Shown one piece after another: positions 17,098-25,742 of a DNA stretch of 54,244 nucleotides (positions are counted from its first letter, which is position 1; each line of letters starts with the position of its first letter). This DNA comes from an uncultured Bacteroidales bacterium (GTDB lineage Bacteria; Bacteroidota; Bacteroidia; Bacteroidales; Muribaculaceae): assembly GCA_902776955.1 (NCBI GenBank), contig CACYSG010000045.1, positions 1-54,244 of the forward strand, given 5' to 3'. Made by a program: the position numbers and the translations under genes. The notes under the pieces are model-generated. The model was not told the DNA's origin. It searched no databases and saw only the letters and a program-made list of their open reading frames with translations.

Positions 17098-19944
17098 TTA
17101 TTTGTTGGAGTTGCGGACTTGGCTGGGGGCCATACCGTAGTGTTGCTTGAAGACGCGTGAGAAGTAGGCGACGTCCTGGAAGCCGCACTGGTCGGCGATG
17201 TCGCCGATGAGGCAGTCGGGGTTGTTGTGCAGCAGGCGCATGGCTTTTTCCATGCGCAGCTGGGTGACATAGGCGGGCACGCTCTTGCCGGTCAACGCCT
17301 GGATGCGACGCCGCAGCTGTGTCTCACCCATCTTGAGCTTATGGGCTATCTTGTCGAAGTCGAGTTTCGAGCCGTTGGCAAACTGCTTATCGACCTCGGT
17401 GGCAAAGTCGGCCAGGAATCGGATATCATCCTGCTGGCTAGCCATATCGTCTTGTCCGGAAATAGCCACCGGAACGGCTTGCTGGTGGCGTGTCACCGAT
17501 TCGACCAACGAGCGGCGGCGCTGCAACAGGTGCGACACCCAGATGCGGAGCTCGTCCTTGGCAAACGGCTTGACCATATAGACATCGGCTCCCGCCTCGA
17601 TGCCGCGAATGCGGTCGGCCTCACTCGTGCGGGCGCTGAGCACGATAATGGGGGTGTCACACACGCTAGGTGAACGGCGCACACGGCGACACAGCTCGAG
17701 GCCATCCATGAGCGGCATCTTCACGTCGGTGATAATCACGTCGGGCACAAGGTCTTGGGCCTTGGCCAGTCCCATCTCGCCGTCGGTGGCATAGTGCACC
17801 ACATAGTCCTTGCCCAGTGTTCGTCCCACGATACGCGCCACATCGATGTGGTCCTCTACCACCAGCACCACGGGCAGGTCAGACGGGTCGGTAGGCGTGG
17901 TGGTGTCGTGCGACCTGTGGAGCAAATTCCTAACCCTGTCGCGCACAGGCTCCACCTTCATCTCGAGACGCTGCTTTGTTCCGCTGACGTGCTTGCTGGG
18001 CACGGTCACGGTGAATACTGCGCCATGTCCGCTCATGCTGTCCACGGCTACAGTGCCTCCCATGGCCATCGTCATATCACGCACGACGGTCAACCCGATG
18101 CCGATGCCGTCGACAATCTGCTCGGCGGCGGCAGACCTGTAGAACGGCTCGAACACGTGAGGCAGATCGGTCTTACTGATACCCATGCCGTCGTCGGCCA
18201 CACGGATGGTACATTTATCGCCATCCACCTTGGAGGTGACGATAATCTTGCCGTAGTCGCGGCTATAGTTGATGGCATTCTCGATGAGGCTGCCGATGAT
18301 TGTGTTCAGGTAAGACGGCACGATATCGATGTCCACATCGCTCTCGCGGGGGGCATAGGTGAGCTCGATGTGCCGGTTGACGCACTGCTCGCGATAGCTC
18401 TCGATGACCATCCTCAAGAAGGCCACGATGTCGCCGGTGCGCCATTCGGGGTCAGTGAGGGCGCTGCGCACACTACCGACCTGCAGGATGCGGTCGACGA
18501 GCGTGAGCAGGTTCTTTCCCTGCCGCTCGATGACCTCGGTGTTCTCGCGGCTGACAGTGACCTGGCCTGACGGGTCCTCGGTCACCATCTCGTCGATGGC
18601 GCCCATGATGGCAGACAGGGGGCTGCGCAGCTGGTGCACGACATTGGTGAAGAAGAGCGAGCGTGTCTCCTCGACCTGACACATGAGCCGCTGGGTGCGG
18701 GCACGCACACGCATGGCATACATGAGGGCCGCAATCACTGCGGCAGACATGATCAAGAGCATGACGAGGAAAGTCAGCTGCATGTTGCGCATGCGTTTCA
18801 GATTGTTGATATCACGGTTGAGCACATCCACCTCGCCGCTCTGTCGCCCACGCTCGTAGTCAGAGCGCTGGGCACGCATTTCCTCGTCGGTCTTGAGGCC
18901 GTGGATGCTGTCATACAACTCGGTACTCTTGATGTAATACTCCAGTGCGCCCTTGGAGTCGCCGGCCAGCAGTGAGAGCTCATAGTGGAGCATGCTGGCC
19001 TCGGCTTGATATTCCTTGCTGCCGATGCGCTCGGCCTCGGCTTCGGCCTCGTTGAGGTAGCGCTGCGCCTCTTCTTCCTCGCCAAGCAGGATATTGACGC
19101 GCGCGAGCGCGAGGCAGGAACTCAACCAGTGCCAGTTGTCAGCCAGGTTCTTGAGCTGGTCATAGGCCAATTCGTACTCCTCGATGGCGTGCGAGAAACG
19201 GCGTCCGTCCTCGTGCAGCTCGCCGAAGTGCATGTGGCACAGGGCCACGCCCAGTTCACTGCCAGCCAATTGATTATATTCCAAGCTCTTGCGGTGATAG
19301 ACCCAAGCCGAATCAAGTTCGCCGATGCTGCGCTTGATGCTTCCCAGGTTGCTATAGTTGATGGCTATGCCGAGGTTACGCTCGAGTCGTCTCTCGCCGT
19401 CAAGGGCGACACGCAGGACGCTGTCGGCGACGGCATAGTTACACAGTTCTATCTCGATGTTGCCGATGCCGTTGAGCGTTGCCACCCGCACCTTGAGCAT
19501 CTCGTCGCTGTCGCGTCCGCTGAAGTTGTCACACAATTTCAGCGCCTGGTAATGGTAACCGTTGGCGCGGCTCAGGTCACCAATGCGACGATAGTTGGTG
19601 CCCAGGTTATTCAGCGCCAGCGCCATCTCGACCGTGTCGGACAGCGCCGAGGCGACCTCCAGGCCGGCATTGTGCGCCACAACGGCCTCGTCGAAGCGCG
19701 ACTGGTTGCGCAGCAGTCGTCCCTGGTAGCGCAGGGCTATCATCTCGCTCTGGGCATCGTTCTGCTCGTGGGATTGCCGCACCACTGCCGCCAGTGAGTC
19801 CACGTCGCCGATGCGGCCGAGCAGGCTGTCGAGTTGCTGGTAACGGGCATCTTTGGCATGTTCGGTGACCGGTGCATGGCGGCATCCGGGCAGCACAACG
19901 GTCAACAAGACAACAACGGCACCTATCGCAAGGCGACGCATCAT
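17098..19944 (-). CDS. Hybrid two-component sensor/response regulator with TPRs and AraC output
   Basis: 948 aa from MMRRLAIGAVVV. This start gives a lipoprotein-like signal ending LPGC at Cys21 and lies downstream of the likely promoter; MKNCGSVFGL (19980) is an alternative. Order: periplasmic TPR-like helices (~30-380), TM helix (~388-412), histidine kinase with H437 in HQLRSPLSA, N-box ENAINYS (~555), DDGMGIS and GIGIGLTVVRDM; receiver with D740 (VIITDVKMPLMDG) and K792; AraC HTH (~865-945, IADQCGFQDVAYFSRVFK). All signal-transfer residues are present. The target genes are unknown; no SusC/D pair is adjacent. Confidence 0.93.
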   Translation of the reverse strand: MMRRLAIGAVVVLLTVVLPGCRHAPVTEHAKDARYQQLDSLLGRIGDVDSLAAVVRQSHEQNDAQSEMIALRYQGRLLRNQSRFDEAVVAHNAGLEVASALSDTVEMALALNNLGTNYRRIGDLSRANGYHYQALKLCDNFSGRDSDEMLKVRVATLNGIGNIEIELCNYAVADSVLRVALDGERRLERNLGIAINYSNLGSIKRSIGELDSAWVYHRKSLEYNQLAGSELGVALCHMHFGELHEDGRRFSHAIEEYELAYDQLKNLADNWHWLSSCLALARVNILLGEEEEAQRYLNEAEAEAERIGSKEYQAEASMLHYELSLLAGDSKGALEYYIKSTELYDSIHGLKTDEEMRAQRSDYERGRQSGEVDVLNRDINNLKRMRNMQLTFLVMLLIMSAAVIAALMYAMRVRARTQRLMCQVEETRSLFFTNVVHQLRSPLSAIMGAIDEMVTEDPSGQVTVSRENTEVIERQGKNLLTLVDRILQVGSVRSALTDPEWRTGDIVAFLRMVIESYREQCVNRHIELTYAPRESDVDIDIVPSYLNTIIGSLIENAINYSRDYGKIIVTSKVDGDKCTIRVADDGMGISKTDLPHVFEPFYRSAAAEQIVDGIGIGLTVVRDMTMAMGGTVAVDSMSGHGAVFTVTVPSKHVSGTKQRLEMKVEPVRDRVRNLLHRSHDTTTPTDPSDLPVVLVVEDHIDVARIVGRTLGKDYVVHYATDGEMGLAKAQDLVPDVIITDVKMPLMDGLELCRRVRRSPSVCDTPIIVLSARTSEADRIRGIEAGADVYMVKPFAKDELRIWVSHLLQRRRSLVESVTRHQQAVPVAISGQDDMASQQDDIRFLADFATEVDKQFANGSKLDFDKIAHKLKMGETQLRRRIQALTGKSVPAYVTQLRMEKAMRLLHNNPDCLIGDIADQCGFQDVAYFSRVFKQHYGMAPSQVRNSNK

Positions 19945-20022
19945 CCTAAGAAGGCCAAAAACCGAACCACAATTTTTCATCAAAGGTGATGATAGTAATG
20001 TCATTAAAATGATTATAAAGCA

Positions 20023-20030
20023 CAAAAATA
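20023..20030 (-). promoter_or_regulatory. -7 box TATTTTTG for the hybrid sensor gene
   Basis: A TAnnTTTG match on the minus strand. It overlaps the longest possible start codon (20025), which argues for a downstream start. Confidence 0.5.
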
Positions 20031-20168
20031 ATGTGTTTTTTTTAATTTTAGCCCTTTTCGTGTGTCAAATTTATTCATCATTAACGCTTTTCGGCATTTT
20101 CGGGCATACATTTGACATTAATCAGCAGTTTTTTTCTTCAATGTGGGTCGAGAATCACGGAAAATGCG

Positions 20169-20176
20169 TAACTTTG
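20169..20176 (+). promoter_or_regulatory. -7 box TAACTTTG placed 8 nt before the DUF4199 gene
   Basis: A perfect -7 match; the ATG of the next gene is at 20185. This implies a leader of a few nt at most. No convincing -33 box. Confidence 0.55.
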
Positions 20177-20184
20177 CAGTTTGT

Positions 20185-20721
20185 ATGACAGAGCAGAAAA
20201 AGAGCATCTATCAGCGGGCGGGCGAATGGGGCATTCCATTCGGCCTGTACTTGGCATGCGCCGCGTTGGCATCAATTTTTGCCGACTGGTTTCAGCCATT
20301 GGCCTTCATCTTCATGATCCTGCTGCTGGCAACGCCCGTGGTGGTGTACTACTTCCAGCGCCGCAAGTTCATCGAGGATGACGGTTTCACCGAGCACGCC
20401 GCCCTGTGGATGCTGGGCATCCTGCTGTTCATCCTGGGTTCGGTTATCTCGGGATTCATCGTCTATCTGGTGGTGCAATTTTTCCGTCCCGAATTCTTGT
20501 ACGAACAAGCCGATGCCGCCATCAAGATGTATAGCGAGATACCGCAGATGCAGGACAGCGAGTTGTTAAAAGTGCTGCAGCAAATGGTGGACAAACGTAT
20601 GCTGCCGACGCCCATCGAGATGGTATTCAATGCCTTCTGGTTTGTCACGTTCTTTGGCTCGATACTCAGTGCTGTGACGGCATTCATCGCCCGTCGTCCG
20701 CTCAAGCGTTATCGCCGTTGA
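20185..20721 (+). CDS. DUF4199-like four-helix membrane protein
   Basis: 178 aa from MTEQKKSIYQRAGEWG. Hydrophobic segments at about 14-28, 33-52, 72-98 and 146-166 suggest four membrane helices, with a soluble region (EQADAAIKMYSEIPQMQD) between the third and fourth. The family is widespread in Bacteroidetes and often next to a family 2 glycosyltransferase, as here (51 nt downstream). No function is established. Confidence 0.75.
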   Translation: MTEQKKSIYQRAGEWGIPFGLYLACAALASIFADWFQPLAFIFMILLLATPVVVYYFQRRKFIEDDGFTEHAALWMLGILLFILGSVISGFIVYLVVQFFRPEFLYEQADAAIKMYSEIPQMQDSELLKVLQQMVDKRMLPTPIEMVFNAFWFVTFFGSILSAVTAFIARRPLKRYRR

Positions 20722-20771
20722 CAATATTAAAAAGGAATAAAGAAAAACTGTACAATAATTCAAGACACGAT

Positions 20772-21842
20772 ATGGACATTTCAGTAGTGATCCCCTTGTT
20801 TAATGAGGCCGAATCCCTGCCCGAGCTGGCACAGTGGATCGAGCGCGTCATGGACGAGAACGGTTTCTCCTATGAGGTGCTGTTCATCAACGACGGCAGC
20901 ACCGACGACTCATGGAACGTCATCAAGGGACTTCACGACAAGAACCCGCGCATGAAGGGCGTTTCCTTCAGGCGCAACTACGGCAAGTCACCGGCCCTGA
21001 ACACCGGCTTCAATCGGGCACAGGGCGATGTCGTCATCACGATGGACGCCGACCTCCAGGACAGCCCCGACGAGATTCCCGAACTCTACCGCATGATTGT
21101 TGAGGACGGCTACGACCTGGTGAGCGGCTGGAAAAAGAAACGCTATGACCCGCTCAGCAAGACCATCCCCACCAAGCTGTTCAACGCCACGGCCCGTCGC
21201 GTGAGCGGCATCCACAACCTGCACGACTTCAACTGCGGCCTTAAGGCTTATCGCAAAGAGGTTGTCAAGCACATCGAGGTCTATGGCGACATGCACCGCT
21301 ATGTGCCCTATCTGGCCAAGAACGCCGGCTTTGCCCGCATCGGCGAGAAAGAGGTCAAGCACCGCGCGCGCAAGTACGGCACGACCAAGTTTGGCCTCGA
21401 CCGCTTTGTCAACGGCTACCTTGACCTGCTGACCCTCTGGTTCCAGGCCAAGTTCGGTGTGAAGCCGATGCACTTCTTCGGTCTGCTCGGCAGCCTGATG
21501 TTCCTGCTCGGTTTCATCGCCGTCATCGTTGTCGGCGCCATCAAGCTGTACAACATGCACAGCGGCAACAGCTACCGTCTGGTCACCGATTCGCCTTACT
21601 TCTACCTGGCCCTGACGTCGATGCTGCTGGGAACCCAACTCTTCCTTACCGGATTCCTGGGAGAGCTTATCATCCGCCACAGCAACGACCGCAACCACTA
21701 CGAGATCGGTGAGGAAATCAAGGACGAGCAAAACAAGGAAACCGTCGCCGCCATCGCGCCGCGCATCCATGGCAACGGCTTGCCCGAACCCGAGGCAAAG
21801 CCCGTATCGGTTGAACGCAAAGCCGTCATCGACACACCCTGA
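20772..21842 (+). CDS. Family 2 glycosyltransferase, polyprenyl-phosphate glycosyltransferase type
   Basis: 356 aa from MDISVVIPLFNEAESLPEL, a typical GT2 opening. FINDGSTDDSW (residues 38-48) and MDADLQDSPDE (91-101, the DxD metal site) are conserved. Two C-terminal hydrophobic segments (about 231-260 and 289-312) anchor it in the inner membrane, as in DPM/GtrB/ArnC-type enzymes that transfer a sugar to a lipid phosphate. The sugar is unknown. The start was set to the GT2 consensus methionine. The stop overlaps the next start as TGATG. Confidence 0.9.
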   Translation: MDISVVIPLFNEAESLPELAQWIERVMDENGFSYEVLFINDGSTDDSWNVIKGLHDKNPRMKGVSFRRNYGKSPALNTGFNRAQGDVVITMDADLQDSPDEIPELYRMIVEDGYDLVSGWKKKRYDPLSKTIPTKLFNATARRVSGIHNLHDFNCGLKAYRKEVVKHIEVYGDMHRYVPYLAKNAGFARIGEKEVKHRARKYGTTKFGLDRFVNGYLDLLTLWFQAKFGVKPMHFFGLLGSLMFLLGFIAVIVVGAIKLYNMHSGNSYRLVTDSPYFYLALTSMLLGTQLFLTGFLGELIIRHSNDRNHYEIGEEIKDEQNKETVAAIAPRIHGNGLPEPEAKPVSVERKAVIDTP

Positions 21843-22318
21843 TGAAACACATTTTCCACATAGTCCTGGCCACCGTCGCCGTGTGCATCGCCCTAACGGC
21901 ATGCAGCGACAACACCTGTAACGACAACGGCAGCAGCCTGCCGCTGGCCCAGTGCTATGTAGGCAATGCCCAGCAGACCATCAGCGGCCTCACCGTCAAG
22001 GGCATCAACGTGCCTGGCGACAGCTTGCTGGTGTCGTCGGCCTCGTTAAAGGAGATTTACCTGCCCCTGCGCGCCAGCGTCAGCACCACCAGCTACCAAA
22101 TCAGCCGCTCAAGGGCCGAGAGTGCCACCGTTAACGACACCGTCACCATTAATTATCAAGCCATTGAATTCTTCCACTCCATTGAGTGCGGAGCCATGTA
22201 TAACTTCGACATCCAGGACGTGAGCTGCACCAAACACGGCATTGACTCGGTGGTCGTGCTCTCGACCCTCGTCACCAACTCCCGCATCCCAGCGTTGCGC
22301 ATCTACTTCAAACAATGA
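21842..22318 (+). CDS. DUF6452-like lipoprotein
   Basis: 158 aa. Signal MKHIFHIVLATVAVCIALTAC with lipobox LTAC. The mature part is beta-rich, with Cys pairs (CSDNTC, the late CG and SCTKHG) and a typical YLPLRASVSTTSYQI segment. Start overlaps the glycosyltransferase stop; the stop overlaps the next gene as ATGA. DUF6452 and DUF6048 genes occur together in Bacteroidetes, which supports the naming of both. Confidence 0.75.
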   Translation: MKHIFHIVLATVAVCIALTACSDNTCNDNGSSLPLAQCYVGNAQQTISGLTVKGINVPGDSLLVSSASLKEIYLPLRASVSTTSYQISRSRAESATVNDTVTINYQAIEFFHSIECGAMYNFDIQDVSCTKHGIDSVVVLSTLVTNSRIPALRIYFKQ

Positions 22319-23208
22319 CGCGGCAATCGACACATCACACCCTAAGCCTGAAGGTCATTAAGAGGACGGTCCTCCTGATGGCGCTGCTGGTGTCGATGGC
22401 CTTCAGTGCGGGCGCTCAAGAGCCTGACAAACGGCACGTTACGCCCGTCAAGCCCGAGACCAACAAGGTGCAGCCGCCTCCCAAGGGTACCGACGAGAAA
22501 ATCATCCAGCAATACATCAGCGGTGACAGTGCCGAGGCCGTTGCCGAGGCCCGCCGCGACTCGTTGCGTCGCGTCTATCACCATTACCCGCTGTTGACCG
22601 ACCTGTCAATCGGTATCGACATCTCCAGCCCGCTGCTCAAGGTCTTCGGGCAGAGCTACGCCAACACCGGCATCCATGCGACGCTCAATATGTGGAACCG
22701 CTTGCAGCCCACTGTCGAGTTGGGCCTGGGTTGGGCAAAAAACACGCCCGACGGCATGAACTTCACCTACCGCTGCAAGCCGTCTCCCTACTTCAAGGTC
22801 GGTGTCAATTACAACTTAATGTTCAAGAACAGTCCTGACTATCAAGCGATTGTCGGACTCCGGTTGGGATACAGCCCGTTCTCCTATGAGGTGACCGACG
22901 TGAACTATGTCAACAACTACTGGCTCGAGTACCTCAACTTTGACCTCACCGGGCTCCATTCCCACGCCCTGTGGGGCGAGGGCGTAGTGGGCCTCAAGGT
23001 GCGTATTATTGACCGCATCTCGGTGGGCTGGCTGCTTCATTACCACGGCATCTTCAACTACGGCAAGAACGAGCACGCAAAGCCCTGGTATATACCCGGT
23101 TACGGACCGCGCGGCAGTTCGTTGGGTTTTTCATTGAGCGTGTGCTACACCCTACCCCTCCACCGAGAGGAACCCGCTCCCGCCAAGACGACATCCACCA
23201 CCCCTTAA
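22315..23208 (+). CDS. DUF6048-like outer-membrane beta-barrel protein
   Basis: 297 aa. An N-terminal hydrophobic segment (VIKRTVLLMALLVSMAFSAG) ends in AGAQ, a signal peptide slightly displaced from the first Met. Residues ~90-285 alternate in the manner of barrel strands (IDISSPLLKVFGQSYANTGI, VELGLGWAKNT, RLGYSPFSYEV, KVRIIDRISVGWLLHYHG). The end is a Pro-rich tail after CYTLPLH. It is translationally coupled to the DUF6452-like gene. It probably acts in the outer membrane with that lipoprotein; substrate unknown. Confidence 0.78.
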   Translation: MTRQSTHHTLSLKVIKRTVLLMALLVSMAFSAGAQEPDKRHVTPVKPETNKVQPPPKGTDEKIIQQYISGDSAEAVAEARRDSLRRVYHHYPLLTDLSIGIDISSPLLKVFGQSYANTGIHATLNMWNRLQPTVELGLGWAKNTPDGMNFTYRCKPSPYFKVGVNYNLMFKNSPDYQAIVGLRLGYSPFSYEVTDVNYVNNYWLEYLNFDLTGLHSHALWGEGVVGLKVRIIDRISVGWLLHYHGIFNYGKNEHAKPWYIPGYGPRGSSLGFSLSVCYTLPLHREEPAPAKTTSTTP

Positions 23209-23222
23209 CATACTATTGAACA

Positions 23223-23363
23223 ATGAAGATACGCCCCATCAACAGGACAAAGAGCGGTCCCAAAATGGTCATTCCACGCCTCGTGCCGCCCGCCCAACCC
23301 GGTTGGTACAAGCGGTTCAGGCAACTTGCCGCCCGTGCCGACAAGCGCTTCAAGGTCAAGTAA
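23223..23363 (+). CDS. Small basic protein, 46 aa, previously easy to overlook
   Basis: An ATG at 23223, 14 nt after the DUF6048 stop, opens 46 codons to TAA at 23361. The peptide starts MKIRPINRTKSGPKM and ends ADKRFKVK; about a third of the residues are Lys or Arg, with a WYKRF core. It is in the same direction and closely spaced in the operon, and the next gene begins 13 nt after its stop. No homologue is known to me; it could be a real small protein or translated spacer. Confidence 0.5.
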   Translation: MKIRPINRTKSGPKMVIPRLVPPAQPGWYKRFRQLAARADKRFKVK

Positions 23364-23376
23364 CCCAGTTTTGCCC

Positions 23377-24150
23377 ATGACACCCGCCAGCCGACATCTG
23401 CCCCTGCTGCTGTGCTGCCTGATGGCTGCGGCCATTGCGGCATGCGGCGGTGACGAGCCGAGCGATAACCGTCCCGGCAGACACGGCCACGACACACCCA
23501 CCGATACCACCGGCAACACCACCCCCTCAGACACCATCCATAACCCGACGGACACCACGCCGAGCGACCCGCCACGGCCCACCATCACGGTGACCGCGCC
23601 CCGCGGCTACGGATACATGGGACAGACCATGCAGCTCACCGCCGTCGACGGCGACGGGCATTCGGTGGCCGCCACATGGACCTCCTCGCGGACCGACCTC
23701 GCCACGGTTGACGACAACGGTCTGGTTACATTTGCCAACACACGCCAGGACGGCCAAACCCTCATCACGGCAGCGGCCGACGGGGCAACCGCCACCTTGC
23801 AGCTCGATTGCCGCCAGTGGACCGTCGCCATGCACGACGGCACGCAATGGGCCATCCCCGATCTGCCAAGCGCCCATGCCGGGGACACCCTTGTCCTTAC
23901 CATCACCGACTCGGCCCTGAAACTCATCAACGACGACGGTTTCAACGCCAGCTCGTGCACCTGGAGCCACAACTCCCGCAATGCTGATCCCGATGACATC
24001 GTCGCGCGCGTCTATCCTCCTGACGCCCTTAACGGATGGTGCGCACGATATGTGATCAGCACGACGGCCGCCGACGGTGCCATCATCAACATACGGGCCA
24101 CGCTCGGAGCCGCCGCGTCATCACTGTCCATCGTCATTCGCAATCCCTAG
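23377..24150 (+). CDS. Lipoprotein with Ig-like (BIG2-type) domain
   Basis: 257 aa from MTPASRHLPLLL. Lipobox IAAC gives Cys23 or thereabouts, followed by a low-complexity Thr/Pro/Asp linker (DTPTDTTGNTTPSD, repeated). Residues ~68-150 are a bacterial Ig-like domain: MQLTAVDGDGHSVAATWTSS and ATVDDNGLVTFANT. The C-terminal ~100 residues (WTVAMHDGTQWAIPDL onward) are unassigned. It is surface or periplasmic, role unknown, and the last gene of the run that starts with the DUF4199 gene. Confidence 0.78.
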   Translation: MTPASRHLPLLLCCLMAAAIAACGGDEPSDNRPGRHGHDTPTDTTGNTTPSDTIHNPTDTTPSDPPRPTITVTAPRGYGYMGQTMQLTAVDGDGHSVAATWTSSRTDLATVDDNGLVTFANTRQDGQTLITAAADGATATLQLDCRQWTVAMHDGTQWAIPDLPSAHAGDTLVLTITDSALKLINDDGFNASSCTWSHNSRNADPDDIVARVYPPDALNGWCARYVISTTAADGAIINIRATLGAAASSLSIVIRNP

Positions 24151-24317
24151 GCGGGTTATCGGCGCGCAAACGCTTTTCGGTGCCTTTTGCAGGAAAATTT
24201 CACCGATTTTTCAAAAAAATTTTGTCAGTTCAAAAAAAGTTCGTAATATTGTACTCTGAAAAGCGGTAAAAAACACGCATTTTTCGTGTACAACTCTGTT
24301 TTTCAGTGGTTTATAGC

Positions 24318-24325
24318 TATATTTG
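24318..24325 (+). promoter_or_regulatory. -7 box TATATTTG for the 327-aa secreted protein
   Basis: A TAnnTTTG match ~108 nt before the start codon; TCTG lies 19 bp upstream as a weak -33. The leader is AT-rich, as for the other KVVK/KVIK-tailed proteins. Confidence 0.5.
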
Positions 24326-24432
24326 CAACTCCTTGACGGGGTTCTTGCTGATATGGTTATGCGTATTATAAAGAACAGCTAAAAACAAAAAATATTAATT
24401 AACATTATTACTAACATTTTAACTCATTTACT

Positions 24433-25416
24433 ATGAAGATTAAAAATTTACTTCTTTTTGCTGCAGCTGCATCGCTGAGCCTCTCTGCATTTGCAGATGA
24501 CCTCGAGACCGGTGAATGGGCAGTCCTCGCTGATGGCACCCCCGCTATGGTAGGTCAGGCCACCGTGGACCACCTGTTCGTTCGTGGTGACTACGATGAC
24601 ATGGGCGAGATGACTACCGTTGACAACAAGGTTAGCTTCAAGGGTGGTACTCCCCAAACCGTATGGCTCTGGCTCGATGACGATCAGATCTACCTCAACG
24701 AGAAGGTTCAGGCTCTGCCCAAGTCTCTCATCAAGGACGGCGGCGCTCCTTACAACGAGATCACTTACAACTCGTTCCAGTGCGACCTCTACCTGCCGAT
24801 GAGCGTGCAGATGATTAAGAGTGAGAATGAGGATGGCGACGAGATCCTGTTCGTACAGGGCGACCGTCTCCCCGGTTCAGCTGAGTTCACCTTCGGTGAG
24901 AAGGAAGAGACCAAGGTTATCGACGGTATTACCTACCGCGTTTACACCCTGATCGTTTCCAACAAGCAGAACAATGGTACCCACTTCTCGGCTCGTAACG
25001 CTACCCGTTACACCAACAACGGCGCCCTGAGGAAGGACGACGCTGCCTTGATTGGTATCTTCCTGCAGAACAACAACCAGATGGAGGCCGAGGGTCACCT
25101 CGCCGACATGATTCTCGCAAACCAGGAGTTTGGTATGCGTGAGCCGTTCATCGTAGAGCCCAAGTGGGAGCCCAATGACTACCGCTTCATCTACGGCACC
25201 GGTGGTAACAACGAGACCCAGCGCTTCCAGCTCTACAACCGCGTTGCTCTCTATGGCAGCTCGAGTGTAGTTGAGAACCTGGCCCAGAAGACCATCAACA
25301 ACGTGAAGTATTACAACATCGCTGGTATGGAGAGCACCGTGCCCTTCGACGGCGTTAACATCAAGGTGACCACCTACAACGATGGTACCACCAGCACCTG
25401 CAAGGTGATCAAGTAA
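24433..25416 (+). CDS. Secreted protein with KVIK C-terminal tail
   Basis: 327 aa. Signal peptide MKIKNLLLFAAAASLSLSAFA. The middle is beta-rich with YNEITYNSFQCDLYLPMSVQ and a TLIVSNKQNNGTHFSARN stretch, a pattern met in Bacteroidales proteins of unknown function (possibly cohesin-like folds). The tail NVKYYNIAGMESTVPFDGVN ... TYNDGTTSTCKVIK is the same ~40-residue module as in the genes at 9802, 12626 and 46309, probably an export/sorting signal (inference). Confidence 0.8.
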   Translation: MKIKNLLLFAAAASLSLSAFADDLETGEWAVLADGTPAMVGQATVDHLFVRGDYDDMGEMTTVDNKVSFKGGTPQTVWLWLDDDQIYLNEKVQALPKSLIKDGGAPYNEITYNSFQCDLYLPMSVQMIKSENEDGDEILFVQGDRLPGSAEFTFGEKEETKVIDGITYRVYTLIVSNKQNNGTHFSARNATRYTNNGALRKDDAALIGIFLQNNNQMEAEGHLADMILANQEFGMREPFIVEPKWEPNDYRFIYGTGGNNETQRFQLYNRVALYGSSSVVENLAQKTINNVKYYNIAGMESTVPFDGVNIKVTTYNDGTTSTCKVIK

Positions 25417-25437
25417 TTTATTTCACTTGTAAACAAT

Positions 25438-25470
25438 AAAAGCCACGGGCTCACGCCCGCGGCTTTTTTT
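25438..25470 (+). terminator. Intrinsic terminator after the 327-aa gene
   Basis: Stem AAAGCCaCGGGC / GCCCGcGGCTTT with loop TCAC, followed by eight T. Confidence 0.9.
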
Positions 25471-25526
25471 TGCCCCGACGGCCAAGCAGGAGGCCTCGCG
25501 CTAAGGCGCGAAGCAGGGCATCCTGT

Positions 25527-25563
25527 TGAACGGAGATTACGGATAAAACGGAGATTACGGGGG
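25527..25563. repeat. Dispersed repeat AACGGAGATTACGG x2 (copy 1)
   Basis: Two 14-bp AACGGAGATTACGG units separated by ATAA. The same unit occurs at 31991-32027 and 32071-32108. All three are next to cgctaag-gcgc-aag type sequence. Confidence 0.9.
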
Positions 25564-25579
25564 CTACCGCGCACTGAGG

Positions 25580-25734
25580 TCGCACGCGAAGGCGCGAAGG
25601 CTTTTTTAGGGTATCGACGCGTGTTTAAAGGGAAAACAAGAAGTACAAGAAATACAAATTGTTGATTTTAAATAAATTATATTTCTTGTACTTCTTGTTT
25701 TCTTTTTTTTGTTGTTGTTTGACCTTGGGGCGGT
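25580..25734. repeat. Left inverted repeat of the terminase unit
   Basis: Aligns with the reverse complement of 29760-29920 over ~150 bp: shared blocks include CGAAGGCTTTTTTAGG-like, CGACGCG, TTTAAAGGGAAAACAA and TTCTTGTTTTCTT, then TTGTTGTTGTT. Inside it, 25632-25654 is a perfect 23-bp inverted repeat of 25680-25702 (core AACAAGAAGTACAAGAAATA), so the arm can fold on itself. It ends about 9 bp from the terminase stop codon. Confidence 0.85.
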
Positions 25735-25742
25735 GGTGTGGG

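Noticed and set aside
17098-19944. Polysaccharide-utilisation HTCS controlling adjacent susCD
   Set aside because: No SusC/SusD or glycoside hydrolase genes nearby, and the sensor has TPRs, not the typical Reg_prop propeller.
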